Position numbers and translations under genes: made by a program. Shown piece after piece: positions 36,326 to 46,517 of a stretch of 64,000 nt of DNA. Under the pieces are notes generated by a model. That model ran no database searches and had not been told where the DNA came from. It saw only the letters and a list, made by a program, of their open reading frames with translations. Positions within the stretch are counted from its first letter, which is position 1. Each line of letters begins with the position of its first letter. Source of the DNA: Allorhizobium paknamense (GTDB taxonomy: Bacteria; Pseudomonadota; Alphaproteobacteria; Rhizobiales; Rhizobiaceae). The stretch lies in the NCBI RefSeq assembly GCF_030815125.1, contig NZ_JAUSWH010000018.1:1-64000 (forward strand), written 5' to 3'.

Positions 36326-38479
36326 TCACCACTTGAAGCGGAGGCCGGCAAGAACGGTACGTCCATTGCCGTATTGGCAATAGTAACTGCTGCTGCAACT
36401 GGAGTAATATTCCTTGTCGAACAGGTTGGTCACGTTCAGTGTGCCCTGCAATCCCTTCAACTTCGGTGATTTCACGCCGAAATCATATTTCAACCCGGCA
36501 TCCACCAGCGTATAGCCGTCCGCCTTGATGGTGTTGGCATCATCCGCATAGCTGGAACCGACGAAACGCAGGCCGCTCCCGATCGAAAGCCCCTCCAGAA
36601 CACCGCTGTCGAAGGTGTAGTTCGCCCAGAGCGAGCCATAATAATTCGGAACGGCTTGCGGTCTGTTGCCGACAATCGACGCGATATCCGATTTGGAGAC
36701 TTCCGTATCCAGGAAGGACACGGCGGCAATCAGTTCGAGATTGCTGGTCACATTGCCCCTGGCCTCGAATTCCAGTCCACGCGAGCGGATTCCGCCCTGC
36801 TGTTCATTGAAGCCGGTTGCAGCATTGTAATAAACGACATTCTGCTGGCGGATATCGAACGCCGAGAAAGTGAAGACGGCATCCCAGCCCGGAGGCTGAT
36901 ATTTGACGCCCACTTCATATTGCTGTGCGTCCGTCGGCTTGAAGGGGCTGCCATCGGCTGCCAGACTGGTCGAGGGCTCGAAAGAGGTCGAATAGCTGGC
37001 ATAGGGCGCGATGCCGTTGTCGAACAGATAGAGCAGTCCGGCGCGATAGCTGGTTGCCTCATCCGAGCGCTCCGGAGACGTGCCGGTAAGGTGGTTCTGG
37101 GTATCCTGATCCGCCCAGTCATGCCTTACACCAAATGTACCGCGGAGTCCGCCGAGCTCTATCTGGTCCTGAAGGTAGATGCCTGTCTGGCGAAGCGTCT
37201 GGTCGGAGTTGAACGCGGTGACAAACGGGCCGACCGTTCCGCCATACACCGGATTCGTGACATCGAGAGACGTTGCAGCTCCAAGCAGATATTCCCAGCT
37301 GCTGTCACTGCGTTGAACATCAAGACCGGCCAGGAGCGTATGCTGGACTGCTCCGGTGTCGAACTTGTATTCCACTTGGTTATCCAGGGAAAAGCCTTTT
37401 ACATCCTCAATCGAATGCACGGCCCACCGTGGAATGAGACCTGTCGATGTTAGCGCTCCGTTCATCTGAAGCGACTGCATGTCACTATCCACGCCGGAGT
37501 AGCGGAAATTGGAGCGGACCGTCAGTTGCTCATCGAAGCTGTGCTCGAAACGATAACCGATGCCGTACTGGGTGCGTTCGAAAGAATCATAGTTGGGATC
37601 GCCAACATTGAGATCGCGACTCAGGTAACGGGCATAACCGGCGGGCGCCAGAAACTTGGGATAAAGCGAGTTGAAATATCCGCCCTCCGGGTCGCGCTGG
37701 TAATAACCGGACACCACCAGAGTTGTATCTGCGTCCGGTTGCCACTTGAGTGAGGGCATGACGCCAAAACGCTTTTCATCAACATCGTCATAGCGCGTGC
37801 CGGAAGATCGGCCTACAAGGCCAATACCATACTGAACATCACCATCGGAAGACAGCGGCCCGGTGGAGTAAAGCCCACCCTGCACCCTGCCATGGCTACC
37901 GAACTCTATACGGGCTTCATTCGACTGTACGTCCGACGTGTCGCGGCTGACCTGATTGACAGTTCCACCGGGGTTCACCTGGCCGTAGAGAAGAGCGGCC
38001 GGGCCTTTGAGCACATCCACATGATCCAGAAGGAAAGGGTCGATCGACGGCGTTGCAAAGGCTTGGCCGCGCTGCAATTTCAAACCGTCCAGATAGCTGA
38101 CGTAGTTCGTTGAGGTGCCGAAGGCGCCGAAGCCGCGCAGGAAGACCGAGTCGTAACGGGAATTGGTATCGCGATCGGAGAGAACGCCCGCCGTATAGCG
38201 CAGCGCTTCGCTGACGGTTTGCGGGTTCTGATCGTCGATCTGCTTGCGCGTCACGGTGGTGACCGATTGCGGCGTTTCCATCACCGAGGTGCTGGTCTTT
38301 GTGGCCGAAGTCGTCTTCTTCAGAAGCACGCTCTTCGATGTGTCCGTTTCGCTCTTGCCTGAGCCTTTCACCACAATGGTCGGAAGATTGGTAACATTCT
38401 CCTCAGCCCTGACCGATACCCCTCCGGCCAGAATCGTCGAAGTCAACAAGAGAGTTCTTATGTATAAGCCCGTTCTCAC
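36326..38479 (-). CDS. TonB-dependent ferric-siderophore receptor
   Basis: The 717-residue outer-membrane protein has a signal peptide (about 1-25, cleaved near VRA-EEN), a plug domain (SVMETPQSVTTVTRKQIDD, LRGF, DHVDVLKGPAALLYGQVNPGGTVN with key residues GP-ALLYG-NPGG) and a 22-strand barrel ending in aromatic Trp (LAGLRFKW). It resembles FhuA/FpvA-type hydroxamate or mixed-type receptors. The start is GTG at 38479, with GGGGGC about 7 bases upstream; no usable ATG is near. Promoter element P2 lies 41-69 bases upstream. Two downstream genes on the same strand give a receptor-binding protein-reductase operon. Confidence 0.92.
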   Translation of the reverse strand: MRTGLYIRTLLLTSTILAGGVSVRAEENVTNLPTIVVKGSGKSETDTSKSVLLKKTTSATKTSTSVMETPQSVTTVTRKQIDDQNPQTVSEALRYTAGVLSDRDTNSRYDSVFLRGFGAFGTSTNYVSYLDGLKLQRGQAFATPSIDPFLLDHVDVLKGPAALLYGQVNPGGTVNQVSRDTSDVQSNEARIEFGSHGRVQGGLYSTGPLSSDGDVQYGIGLVGRSSGTRYDDVDEKRFGVMPSLKWQPDADTTLVVSGYYQRDPEGGYFNSLYPKFLAPAGYARYLSRDLNVGDPNYDSFERTQYGIGYRFEHSFDEQLTVRSNFRYSGVDSDMQSLQMNGALTSTGLIPRWAVHSIEDVKGFSLDNQVEYKFDTGAVQHTLLAGLDVQRSDSSWEYLLGAATSLDVTNPVYGGTVGPFVTAFNSDQTLRQTGIYLQDQIELGGLRGTFGVRHDWADQDTQNHLTGTSPERSDEATSYRAGLLYLFDNGIAPYASYSTSFEPSTSLAADGSPFKPTDAQQYEVGVKYQPPGWDAVFTFSAFDIRQQNVVYYNAATGFNEQQGGIRSRGLEFEARGNVTSNLELIAAVSFLDTEVSKSDIASIVGNRPQAVPNYYGSLWANYTFDSGVLEGLSIGSGLRFVGSSYADDANTIKADGYTLVDAGLKYDFGVKSPKLKGLQGTLNVTNLFDKEYYSSCSSSYYCQYGNGRTVLAGLRFKW

Positions 38480-38519
38480 GAGGCGCCCCCATCGCTATCT
38501 TTCAAAAAGAGTGTTATCG

Positions 38520-38548
38520 CCTATAATCAAACGGGAGCGTTCTGTCCA
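38520..38548 (-). promoter_or_regulatory. Promoter/operator P2 of the receptor operon
   Basis: Minus-strand minus-35 TGGACA (38543-38548), 17-base spacer, minus-10 TATAGG (38520-38525). The spacer contains GAACGCTCCCGTTTGAT, aligned without gaps with P1 and P3. It lies between the receptor gene and the divergent TetR gene, so a protein bound there could affect both. Confidence 0.7.
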
Positions 38549-38625
38549 GATAATGTGACGGTTTTTATCAAGTTTTACACGGCGCGCAGAAGTTGTGTGA
38601 AGGCAACCAGAGAGAAGAACTGGAG

Positions 38626-39285
38626 ATGATGATGGCCGACCAGAAAAGTCCTGCCATGCTCCGCCCGGGCCGCCCGTCCAAAGCGGTGCAGGACGGAATG
38701 AGCGACAAGATCATTGCCATGGCGGCCAGCCTGTTCGCCAGCCGTGGCTTTGCCGGCACCTCCATGGAGCAGGTGGCCCAAAGCTGCGGAGCGGGCAAGG
38801 ATACGATCTATCGCCGCTTTCCCTCGAAGATCGTGCTGTTTGAAGCCGTTGTCGCCCATGCCCATCGCCGGGCGGTGGCGCGCCTTGAAAAAATGCCGGT
38901 GACGGACGGTACGCCGCTGGAAAAGCTTCGGCTGCTGCTGCGCGAACTTCTGATTGTCAACATGGAGCCGGACCTGATTTCTCTGAAGCGCATCACCTTC
39001 AGCGAAACCATCGTTTTCGAACGGGATCAGCCCATTCCGCCGCAGCCGGACCCGATCATGGAGAGGCTTGTCGCCGCCGTGCGCGATGCCCAGGCGGCGG
39101 GCGATCTTGTTGCGGCAGATCCGGTGGAGCTTGCCACCCATCTCATTCACTGTCTTGTCGCACTGCCCACCACAGCGGCGATGACGGGCAGTGCGGCCTT
39201 TGATGATCCTGCCCGCATCGAGGCGCATTTCCAGCAAAGCTGGAACCTGCTTCTCAACGGGGTTGCGCCACGCACGAGAGCATAA
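38626..39285 (+). CDS. TetR-family regulator
   Basis: The 219-residue protein has an N-terminal TetR DNA-binding domain (IIAMAASLFASRGFAGTSMEQVAQSCGAGKDTIYRRFPSK, about residues 26-65; key pattern GxxxTSMEQVAxxxGxxKxTIYRRF) and an all-helical C-terminal domain of the kind that binds small ligands (TetR_C_33-like appearance). It is divergent from the siderophore receptor, which is the usual position of a local regulator, and it is a candidate for the shared operator. Three ATG codons in a row (38626-38634) follow TGGAG, so the exact start is uncertain by two codons. Its last codons and stop lie inside a family A repeat. Confidence 0.85.
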   Translation: MMMADQKSPAMLRPGRPSKAVQDGMSDKIIAMAASLFASRGFAGTSMEQVAQSCGAGKDTIYRRFPSKIVLFEAVVAHAHRRAVARLEKMPVTDGTPLEKLRLLLRELLIVNMEPDLISLKRITFSETIVFERDQPIPPQPDPIMERLVAAVRDAQAAGDLVAADPVELATHLIHCLVALPTTAAMTGSAAFDDPARIEAHFQQSWNLLLNGVAPRTRA

Positions 39286-39322
39286 TCGGACCGGCGTCAA
39301 ACGAGGACGATCAAGATTATGC
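39279..39322. repeat. Family A intergenic repeat
   Basis: AGCATAATCGGACCGG with closing GATTATGC, the third copy of the element at 90-134 and 26184-26228. The TAA stop of the TetR gene is formed by its GCATAATC end. Confidence 0.8.
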
Positions 39323-39350
39323 AGTAACGCGTGAGCGGTGGGTTTGTCAG

Positions 39351-39382
39351 AACGCCGTATGCTGTCAGCATACGGCGTTTTG
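39351..39382. terminator. Rho-independent terminator between convergent genes
   Basis: A 13-bp perfect stem (AACGCCGTATGCT, 39351-39363; complement at 39367-39379) with a GTC loop and following T-run. It ends the TetR transcript and, in the other direction, the NRPS operon whose last stop codon is at 39393. Confidence 0.85.
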
Positions 39383-39392
39383 ATCCTTGCCC

Positions 39393-42300
39393 TTATTCAT
39401 TCTGTCCGATCGGCGGAAAGAAATTCTGCTTCTGGAAATAGCGGGTGTAGCAATCCAGCATCTCCGGCGTGACGGTGGGTGGTGCAATGCCTGAGGTTTT
39501 CAGCGCGTTGATGACATTTTCCTGCCCCAGTGCAGACTCCGCCTGGGCGCCGTCATATTTTTCCAGATGTTCGGCCAGCATCAGGGTCGATGAAAGAACA
39601 TCATCTCCCTTGACGGCCCGTTGCTCGGCCTTCTCGGCCAACCTTTCGCGCCAGGCCTTGAACGGCAGGCTTTCCAGACGGTAGCCTGCGCGCCGCGCTG
39701 CCTCGGCAATGGCCTCGATGCTGGTCTGGCTGCGATTGGTCAGGTGATAGGTCTCGCCGGGCTTGCCGTGCTCGATCAGCCCCACCATCGCTTTCGCCAC
39801 GTAATCGACCGGGGCCAGTGTGAGACGCGATTGGCGAAGGATCGGCACGGCCTCCAGCACCAGCATGGCCCGGATGAAGTGCCAGAAACCGGCGCCGGTA
39901 TTGCAGGCACCTGTCCGGCTGTGGCCGCTGACCCGGCCGGGCCGATGCACCATGACCGGCAGGCCGCGCGCGGCTGCCGCATGCATCATTTCTTCAGCCA
40001 CCCATTTGCTCTGCACGTAGCCCGTCTCTTCGATCTCCTCGATGGTCAGCCGGGTTGTTTCCGGAATAAGAGCGGGATTATCACCCTTGCGCGCCACCAC
40101 CGAGGCGGTCGAGACGAAGTGAACGGGAATGAACCCTTTTCCGCTTGCGGCAAGCCGCAGGATTTCTCGCGAACCGCCGACATTGATAGGCGCAAGGCGG
40201 CCATAATCATCGAACTCATTGGTGGCACCGCCATTATGGATGATGACCTCGATCCGCCCGGCAAGCCCGTTCCATCTTTCCTCATCCAGACCGAAACCGG
40301 ACAGGCCAAGATCGCCCGCCACGCCAATCAGTCTTTCCTGCACGTCATCCCGCCACAGGCCATAGGCAGAAAGCGCCCGGCCCACCCGTTGCAGGGCGGC
40401 GGCATCGTTTTCCGCACGGACAAGGCAATGAATGCGGGCCTTGGTTTTCTCCAGCAGTTCGGCCAGAACAAAGCTGCCGAGGAAGCCCGCCGCGCCGGTG
40501 AGCAGAATATCCTGCACCCCTGCCAGGGAGGGATTGGCAAGGCCGCTTGAGGGCGCAAGCGCCAGGAGGTTGGCCGGCAGCTCGATATCCTTCAGCATGC
40601 GCGCCTTGAGCGCGTCCTCTTCCTGCGTTGCGGCCTCCTCCGGTGCGGTTTCGTCCTCCAGCGGCCCCAGCAGTTTGGCAAGGGCGGCGGGCGTCGGGTT
40701 GTCATAGATATCCCGGACGCTGACGCGCTGGCCGAGGCTCTCGCGCAGCAGGCCCGCCAACCGCACCGTCAGCAGCGAATGCCCGCCGGCCTCGAAGAAA
40801 TCATCGAAGCGGCCGATGGTGGCGCGGCCCAGGACGCTGGAAAATGCCTCGCAAACCCGCTCTTCCGTGGCATTGACCGGCAGCGCCACCCGTTCTTCGG
40901 AGGGGGCGGGATCGGGCAGCGCCTGCACATCCAGCTTGCCGTTGATGGTGCGGGGCAGATCCGCCACCACCACCAGCGCCGCCGGGATCATATAGGCGGG
41001 CAATTGCTGGCGCAGTGCATCCTTCAGCTTTTCCTCATCGGCCTGGCGTCCATCGCAGACCAGATAGCCGATCAGGCGAGGCGCGCCGTTCTGATCCGGC
41101 CGGGCAACAACGGCGGCGCGCTTTACGCCTTCCTGCTCGACCAGGATATTTTCGATCTCGGCGGGTTCGATGCGATAGCCGCGAATTTTCAGCTGATTGT
41201 CGGAGCGACCGAGATAGTCGATGCTGCCATCGGGCCGCCAGCGGGCAAGGTCGCCGGTGCGGTAGAACCGCTCGCCCGGCTTGCCGAAGGGGTTGGCCAC
41301 GAAGCGTTCCGCCGTCCCGGCGGCACGGTTGACATAGCCGCGCGCCAGCCCCACCCCGCTCAGATAAAGCTCTCCGACACTGCCGACCGGCATGGGTTGC
41401 AGGCCCGGTCCAAGAATATGGGCCGTGGTGTTGGCAATCGGGCGGCCCACGCTGGGCTGGGCGCTATCTGCAAGATCGGCGCCGAGCGCGTTGATGGTAT
41501 ATTCCGTCGGTCCGTAGAGATTGTAGCCGCCGAGACCCGGTGCTTCGCGCATGCGCGTCCAAAGCGCATCCCCCACGGCCTCGCCGCCCAGCGACATGAA
41601 GACGAGCCCGGTGCCCGGTCTGCCCTGGGGCCGGTCACGGTCCAGCAGGCCGTGTTCGACCAGATAGGAGCCATAGGTCGGCGTGACGTCGAAGGCATCG
41701 ATATCCTCGCGGTCGAAGAGCGGCAAAAGCCGTTCCGGGTCACGGCGCAGATCATCGTCGATCACATAGACCTCATGGCCGGAGAGCAGCCACAACAGCT
41801 GTTCCCAGGAGGCATCGAAGGCAAAGGACGTGGTGTGGGCGATCTTCAGCCGCCGTCCGCCCTGCGCCGCCAGTACGGGGGCGAAAATTTCCCGCTGGTG
41901 GTTGATGAACATGTTGGTCAGCCCGCGATAGGGAACCGCCACGCCCTTCGGCGTTCCCGTGGAGCCCGAGGTGAAGATGATATAGGCGAGATGATCGAGC
42001 CCTGCCGAGCGCGGAATATCGGGCAGCGCGCCGCTTTGGCGCTGAAGCTCGGCGATGATCCCGTCATCATCCATCAGCACCACGCGCGGATCTGTCGCGT
42101 AGCCTTCCGGCAATTGCCCGGCAAGCTCGCGGGTCGTCAGAATGACCGTCGGCTGCGACTGGTCGAGCATGGAGCCGATGCGGTTGGCCGGTGTCTGCGG
42201 GTCGATCGGCACATAGGCGGCGTGGGCGGCAAAAACGCCAAACAGCGCCACCACCATCAGATGCGAGCGCGGCAGAAGCAGCGCCACCTTATGCTCCGGC

Positions 42301-45300
42301 GCCACGCCCCGGCCGATCATCAGATGCGCAAGCTGGTGGGCGGAGGTCGCAAGGTCTTGGAAGGAAAGGCGCGTCTCCCCCGCCGTGACAGCGTTGAGGT
42401 CCGGGGTCTTTTCCGCCTGCCTGACCAGAAGATCGGCAACGGAAAGCGCGCTGATTTCCATCTCCTTGCCGGAAATCATTTTGGGTAGCAGGGCACTTTC
42501 CGGCGGCAGACCGTCCACCGCCATAAGCGGCAGATCGGCATTCTCCAAAAAGGCCGCGAGAATACCGGCATAGGCCTCGAGGATGGCTTCGGCCTGGGCT
42601 TCCGGCACGATATCGGTGCGGAACATCAGGCGCAGATCGATCCTGTCCGTGGTGGGTGTCACCGACATGCTGAGCGGATAGTGGGTCGCATCCCGCACCC
42701 CGGCCTTGCCGGGCCTGAGGTCGCCGGAACTGGACGGATCGAAGGGCGGCAGGTTCTGGACCGAAAACAGCGTGTCGAACAGCGGCGAATGCCCTGCAAG
42801 CTGTTGCAGCCGCGTCAATTGCACATGGGCATAGCGCAGCGACACCGATTTCTGGGCGTGCAGCGCCGCCAGCGCCATCCTGACGGTCTGCTTGGCTTCC
42901 GCCTCGACCCGCACCGGCACGGTGTTGAAGAGCAGGCCGATGATCTCGCCGACATTGTCGATCTCGGCGGGACGGCCAGACACGACATTGCCAAAGACGA
43001 CATGGGAGGAGCCGCCAAGCCGCATCAGAAGCGTTGCCCAGGCCAGTTCCAGAACCGTACTGATGGTGGTGGAGGCCGAGCGCGCCAGCGTCGTCAAGGC
43101 GTCGGCCAGACGGTGATCGACCGTCGTGGAAATCTCGCCGCTTCTTTCGGCGCTTGCCTCCAGGCCACGGGCGGCGGGGTAGAGCAGGGTCGGTTCGCTG
43201 CCGGCCAGCACCTCGCGCCAGACCCGCTCGGCCTCTGCACCGTCCTGACCGGCCAGCCATTGCAGATAGCGGCGGAAGGAGGGGGCGGCAATCTTGCGAT
43301 GCGGCTCGGCATAGAGTTGCAGCACCAGCCGCAGCAGGAGCCGGATCGACCAGCCGTCGAGCAGAATATGATGGGCGGTTAGCAGCAGGCGGTAATGCGC
43401 CTCGGCTCCCGCCGCGCCGATCCGCGCCAGCGCAAACCGGATGAGCGGTGGCCGCGCCGTGTCGAACCCGGCATGATAATCCTGATCGGCAATCGCCTCG
43501 GCCTCCGCCTCATCGGCCACTTCGGCGTAGCGCCAGGGAATGTCGACATCCAGCGGCACAAATTGCACCATGGCATTGCCGATTTCGGTAAAGCCGGCGG
43601 AGAGCGTCGGGTTGAGCCGGATGGCGGTCTTGACGGCCTCCTCAAAGCGGTCTGCATCGATCTGGCCGAAGAGGTCGAGGGAGGTCTGCGACACATAGAC
43701 ATCCTCGGCATCGCCGGAGAGACCCATGGCATGGAAACGCAAGCCCTCCTGCAAGGGCGACAGCGGCAGAACCTCGCGTACCGGACCGGTGGCCTGTTGC
43801 AGGCGGCGCAGGTCCCAGCGGGTGAGGGCAATCAGGCTGTCTTCGCTGTCCGGCAGTGGCTGATGCTCATCCGGCTGAGCCGCCTCTGCCACCAGCGCAA
43901 GGCTGACCGGCAAGGCATCCGCGAAGCGTGCAGCGACTGTCTGCAGATCATCCTGCGTGCGGCTGGCGCGAAGCGTCAGCAGCGCCCGGCGGCGCTGGAC
44001 GTCGATGTCGAGGCACCAGATTTCCCGCAGACCTTCATCAAACCGGGCTGCGGTCTCTGCTTCCACACCACCGCCAAGCGTCAGCGACAGGCCGATGTCC
44101 GGCAGCGCCACGCCATCGAAGGCACCGGCCACCTCGGCATTGACATCGCGCGCCAGCATGAAGCTTGCGGCGAGGTCCCCACGCACCGTCTCGAAGCCCG
44201 GGAAGGCCGCAGCCTGCGGCAGGCGGTTGCGCAGCGCCTCTGCGGTGGGGCTTTCCTCCCTTTCCTGGGGGGCTGTCAGCAGCAGCGGAAAATCACGGCG
44301 GCACCAGCCGACAAGGCTTTCCTGTCCACTGCCGCTCAACCGGTCGCGATCGGGTTCTTCGATATGGATGAAGAGCGGCTCTTTCGGCATCTGCCGCGCC
44401 CAGGCCAAGGCCGCGAGCGCGCCGTTGCGCAGAGCAACCGGATCAGGCGTGACCGCAACGGTGGAGAGATCGATGACCGTTGATACGGTCACTTCCGCGC
44501 CCTGATCAGCAGGAAGCGGTGCTACGGTCTCTGCGGCGGTATCCAGCATATCCAGCCAGCGTTCGGCGTCGTCGGGGATGCGCGCATCGGCCCCAAGCGC
44601 TGCGGTGCGCGCCAGCCAATCGGCATAGGAGCGGGCCATGGGTGCGGTTTCGCCCGCCTGTTCGGCGTTGAGGTCCGCAAGATCGCTGAGGAAAGAGGTC
44701 CAGGAGACGTCATCCATCCAGAGGCCGGGAGCGTGAATGTCCAGCATGCGGCGGGGCTTGCCCTTGTCATCCGCGCTATTCTCCAGAAGCACCGCACCGA
44801 AGCCGTTCTCTTCGATGTCCGAAGCCGAGGGCACAAGCAAAGGCCGCTCCCACAGCGCCGCCGTCTCGGCCAACTGCCATTGCCCGGTCTTTGGATCCTG
44901 ACGCAGACGAAGCGCATCGTGACGCTCGAGAAGGTTGGAAAGTGCCGCAACGATCTGTGCTTCGCCAATGCCCTCCTTCAGGGCAATCCGGCGGCGGCTG
45001 TCTGTCTTGGCTACGTTCCGCTGTGCGAGAAGACCGGCAAGCGCCGATGCGGAGGCATCAAGGCGGCGGTGATCGAATTCCGCCAGTTGCGACAGCCGCA
45101 GGCGTGGATGATGCATGCCCTGGCCGAGAATGCCCGTCACCAGTTCCAGCAGGTCGGTGGCCGTGTCTTCATCGAAGAGATCCGAGGCATAGAGCAGCGA
45201 AAGGCCGATGCGTCCGCCCTGACCCTCATCGAGCAAGACGAAGGTCAGATCGAACTTCGCCTGGGTCTGCGTGGGTTCGCTGGCAATGATCGCGGTGTCA

Positions 45301-46517
45301 CCGAGATGCAGGCGCGGCCAAGGCTTTGCCGCCGTCACCATCACCGTAAACAGCGGGTTTCTCGCGGCAAGACGGGGAGGGTTGAGCTCTTCCACCACAT
45401 TTTCGAAAGGCACGTCGCGGTGATCGAGCGCCGCAAGGCTTGTATCCTGCACGCGGCGCAGCAGGCCGGAAAATTCCGGATCGCCCTGCAGGTCGATCCG
45501 CACCACCACTGTATTGCTGAAAAAGCCGACGAGCTGATCCAGCGCCGAATCCTGGCGCATATCCACCGGCGTGCCGAGCGGAATGTCATGGCCCGCGCCG
45601 ACCCGGTTCAGCGCCACCGCAACGGCGGCCTGGAAGGCGGTGAGCGGCGTGCCGCCCTGGGTTTTCACCGTCTCGCGCAGCGCAGTGGAAAGGCCATGGC
45701 CCAGCCAGCGGCGGATCTGACGGCCCTCGAAGGTCGGCGCCGCCGGGCGCTCCCTGTCGAAGGGCAGGGGAATTTCCGCTGGCAGGTTTGCCAGCTGCTT
45801 GCGCCAGAAGGAAAGCTGGCGGGCTTGCAGGCTGGAGGCCTGCGAAGCGTCGCCCAGACGCTTCTGCTCCCATAGCGCATAATCGGTATAGCGAATGGCC
45901 GAGGGCGGCGCCAGCCTGGTGACATTGCCCTGTTGGCCATAGGCGCGCTCAAGATCGGCAAGCACAATCCCGAAGGAGCCGCCGTCGCCTGCAATATGGG
46001 GGAGCGTCAGAATGACGGCGTTGACGCGGTCCTCCGCCTCGACGACCAGCACCCGTAGCGGCGAATCCGTTTCAAGGTCGAAAGCCTCGTCGCGCGCCTT
46101 GCAGGCCAGCGCGTCGAGTTCCTCGTCCAAGGCGGCGGATGTTACGGTCACTTTTTGAAAGCGCGGCGGAAGCTGAGGCTCCACCACCTGCAGAGGCGCT
46201 CCGTTCGGGCCGCTGCGATAGCGGGTGCGCAAAATGGCATGCCGCGCCACGACCTTGTCCAGCGCGGCGGTGAGAGCGGCTTGAGACAGGCTGGCCCCGT
46301 CTTCCGCCCGCAGGATGATGCAGAAGTTATAGGCCGCCGACTGTTCGGAAAGCTGTGCCTGATACCACATACGCCGCTGCGCCGAGGAGAGCACGGACGG
46401 TCCATCCTGATCGATCCGGGTGGGCCGCGCCAAAGCCGCAGAGACCTCCGTCTGGGCAAGGCCTGCCCCGGCCAGTCTCTGCTGCAAAAGCTGCTGCTTG
46501 CGGTCCGAGAAATTCAT
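39393..46517 (-). CDS. NRPS: C-E*-C-A(hydroxyornithine-like)-PCP-reductase
   Basis: The 2374-residue synthetase ends the line. Domains by rough residue: C1 (40-480; PHIAGDG keeps the second, catalytic His), a degraded epimerase-like domain E* (490-895; MDDVSW and VGWCRRDFPLLL are E-type marks but the HH motif and HGRE are lost), C2 (915-1340; intact HHILLDG), A (1365-1870; IIFTSGSTGTPKG, NLYGPTE), PCP (1885-1950; Ser in EAGGHSLL) and a thioester reductase (2000-2374; NAD(P)H site LLTGAAGFLGSFVLAELL, YVQSKW). The A pocket reads D-A-E-D-S-G-L-I-N-K, close to published N-hydroxyornithine codes (DxExxGLINK). The reductase should release an aldehyde or alcohol instead of an acid. AGGAG precedes the ATG at 46517. 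No thioesterase is present in this operon. Confidence 0.88.
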   Translation of the reverse strand: MNFSDRKQQLLQQRLAGAGLAQTEVSAALARPTRIDQDGPSVLSSAQRRMWYQAQLSEQSAAYNFCIILRAEDGASLSQAALTAALDKVVARHAILRTRYRSGPNGAPLQVVEPQLPPRFQKVTVTSAALDEELDALACKARDEAFDLETDSPLRVLVVEAEDRVNAVILTLPHIAGDGGSFGIVLADLERAYGQQGNVTRLAPPSAIRYTDYALWEQKRLGDASQASSLQARQLSFWRKQLANLPAEIPLPFDRERPAAPTFEGRQIRRWLGHGLSTALRETVKTQGGTPLTAFQAAVAVALNRVGAGHDIPLGTPVDMRQDSALDQLVGFFSNTVVVRIDLQGDPEFSGLLRRVQDTSLAALDHRDVPFENVVEELNPPRLAARNPLFTVMVTAAKPWPRLHLGDTAIIASEPTQTQAKFDLTFVLLDEGQGGRIGLSLLYASDLFDEDTATDLLELVTGILGQGMHHPRLRLSQLAEFDHRRLDASASALAGLLAQRNVAKTDSRRRIALKEGIGEAQIVAALSNLLERHDALRLRQDPKTGQWQLAETAALWERPLLVPSASDIEENGFGAVLLENSADDKGKPRRMLDIHAPGLWMDDVSWTSFLSDLADLNAEQAGETAPMARSYADWLARTAALGADARIPDDAERWLDMLDTAAETVAPLPADQGAEVTVSTVIDLSTVAVTPDPVALRNGALAALAWARQMPKEPLFIHIEEPDRDRLSGSGQESLVGWCRRDFPLLLTAPQEREESPTAEALRNRLPQAAAFPGFETVRGDLAASFMLARDVNAEVAGAFDGVALPDIGLSLTLGGGVEAETAARFDEGLREIWCLDIDVQRRRALLTLRASRTQDDLQTVAARFADALPVSLALVAEAAQPDEHQPLPDSEDSLIALTRWDLRRLQQATGPVREVLPLSPLQEGLRFHAMGLSGDAEDVYVSQTSLDLFGQIDADRFEEAVKTAIRLNPTLSAGFTEIGNAMVQFVPLDVDIPWRYAEVADEAEAEAIADQDYHAGFDTARPPLIRFALARIGAAGAEAHYRLLLTAHHILLDGWSIRLLLRLVLQLYAEPHRKIAAPSFRRYLQWLAGQDGAEAERVWREVLAGSEPTLLYPAARGLEASAERSGEISTTVDHRLADALTTLARSASTTISTVLELAWATLLMRLGGSSHVVFGNVVSGRPAEIDNVGEIIGLLFNTVPVRVEAEAKQTVRMALAALHAQKSVSLRYAHVQLTRLQQLAGHSPLFDTLFSVQNLPPFDPSSSGDLRPGKAGVRDATHYPLSMSVTPTTDRIDLRLMFRTDIVPEAQAEAILEAYAGILAAFLENADLPLMAVDGLPPESALLPKMISGKEMEISALSVADLLVRQAEKTPDLNAVTAGETRLSFQDLATSAHQLAHLMIGRGVAPEHKVALLLPRSHLMVVALFGVFAAHAAYVPIDPQTPANRIGSMLDQSQPTVILTTRELAGQLPEGYATDPRVVLMDDDGIIAELQRQSGALPDIPRSAGLDHLAYIIFTSGSTGTPKGVAVPYRGLTNMFINHQREIFAPVLAAQGGRRLKIAHTTSFAFDASWEQLLWLLSGHEVYVIDDDLRRDPERLLPLFDREDIDAFDVTPTYGSYLVEHGLLDRDRPQGRPGTGLVFMSLGGEAVGDALWTRMREAPGLGGYNLYGPTEYTINALGADLADSAQPSVGRPIANTTAHILGPGLQPMPVGSVGELYLSGVGLARGYVNRAAGTAERFVANPFGKPGERFYRTGDLARWRPDGSIDYLGRSDNQLKIRGYRIEPAEIENILVEQEGVKRAAVVARPDQNGAPRLIGYLVCDGRQADEEKLKDALRQQLPAYMIPAALVVVADLPRTINGKLDVQALPDPAPSEERVALPVNATEERVCEAFSSVLGRATIGRFDDFFEAGGHSLLTVRLAGLLRESLGQRVSVRDIYDNPTPAALAKLLGPLEDETAPEEAATQEEDALKARMLKDIELPANLLALAPSSGLANPSLAGVQDILLTGAAGFLGSFVLAELLEKTKARIHCLVRAENDAAALQRVGRALSAYGLWRDDVQERLIGVAGDLGLSGFGLDEERWNGLAGRIEVIIHNGGATNEFDDYGRLAPINVGGSREILRLAASGKGFIPVHFVSTASVVARKGDNPALIPETTRLTIEEIEETGYVQSKWVAEEMMHAAAARGLPVMVHRPGRVSGHSRTGACNTGAGFWHFIRAMLVLEAVPILRQSRLTLAPVDYVAKAMVGLIEHGKPGETYHLTNRSQTSIEAIAEAARRAGYRLESLPFKAWRERLAEKAEQRAVKGDDVLSSTLMLAEHLEKYDGAQAESALGQENVINALKTSGIAPPTVTPEMLDCYTRYFQKQNFFPPIGQNE

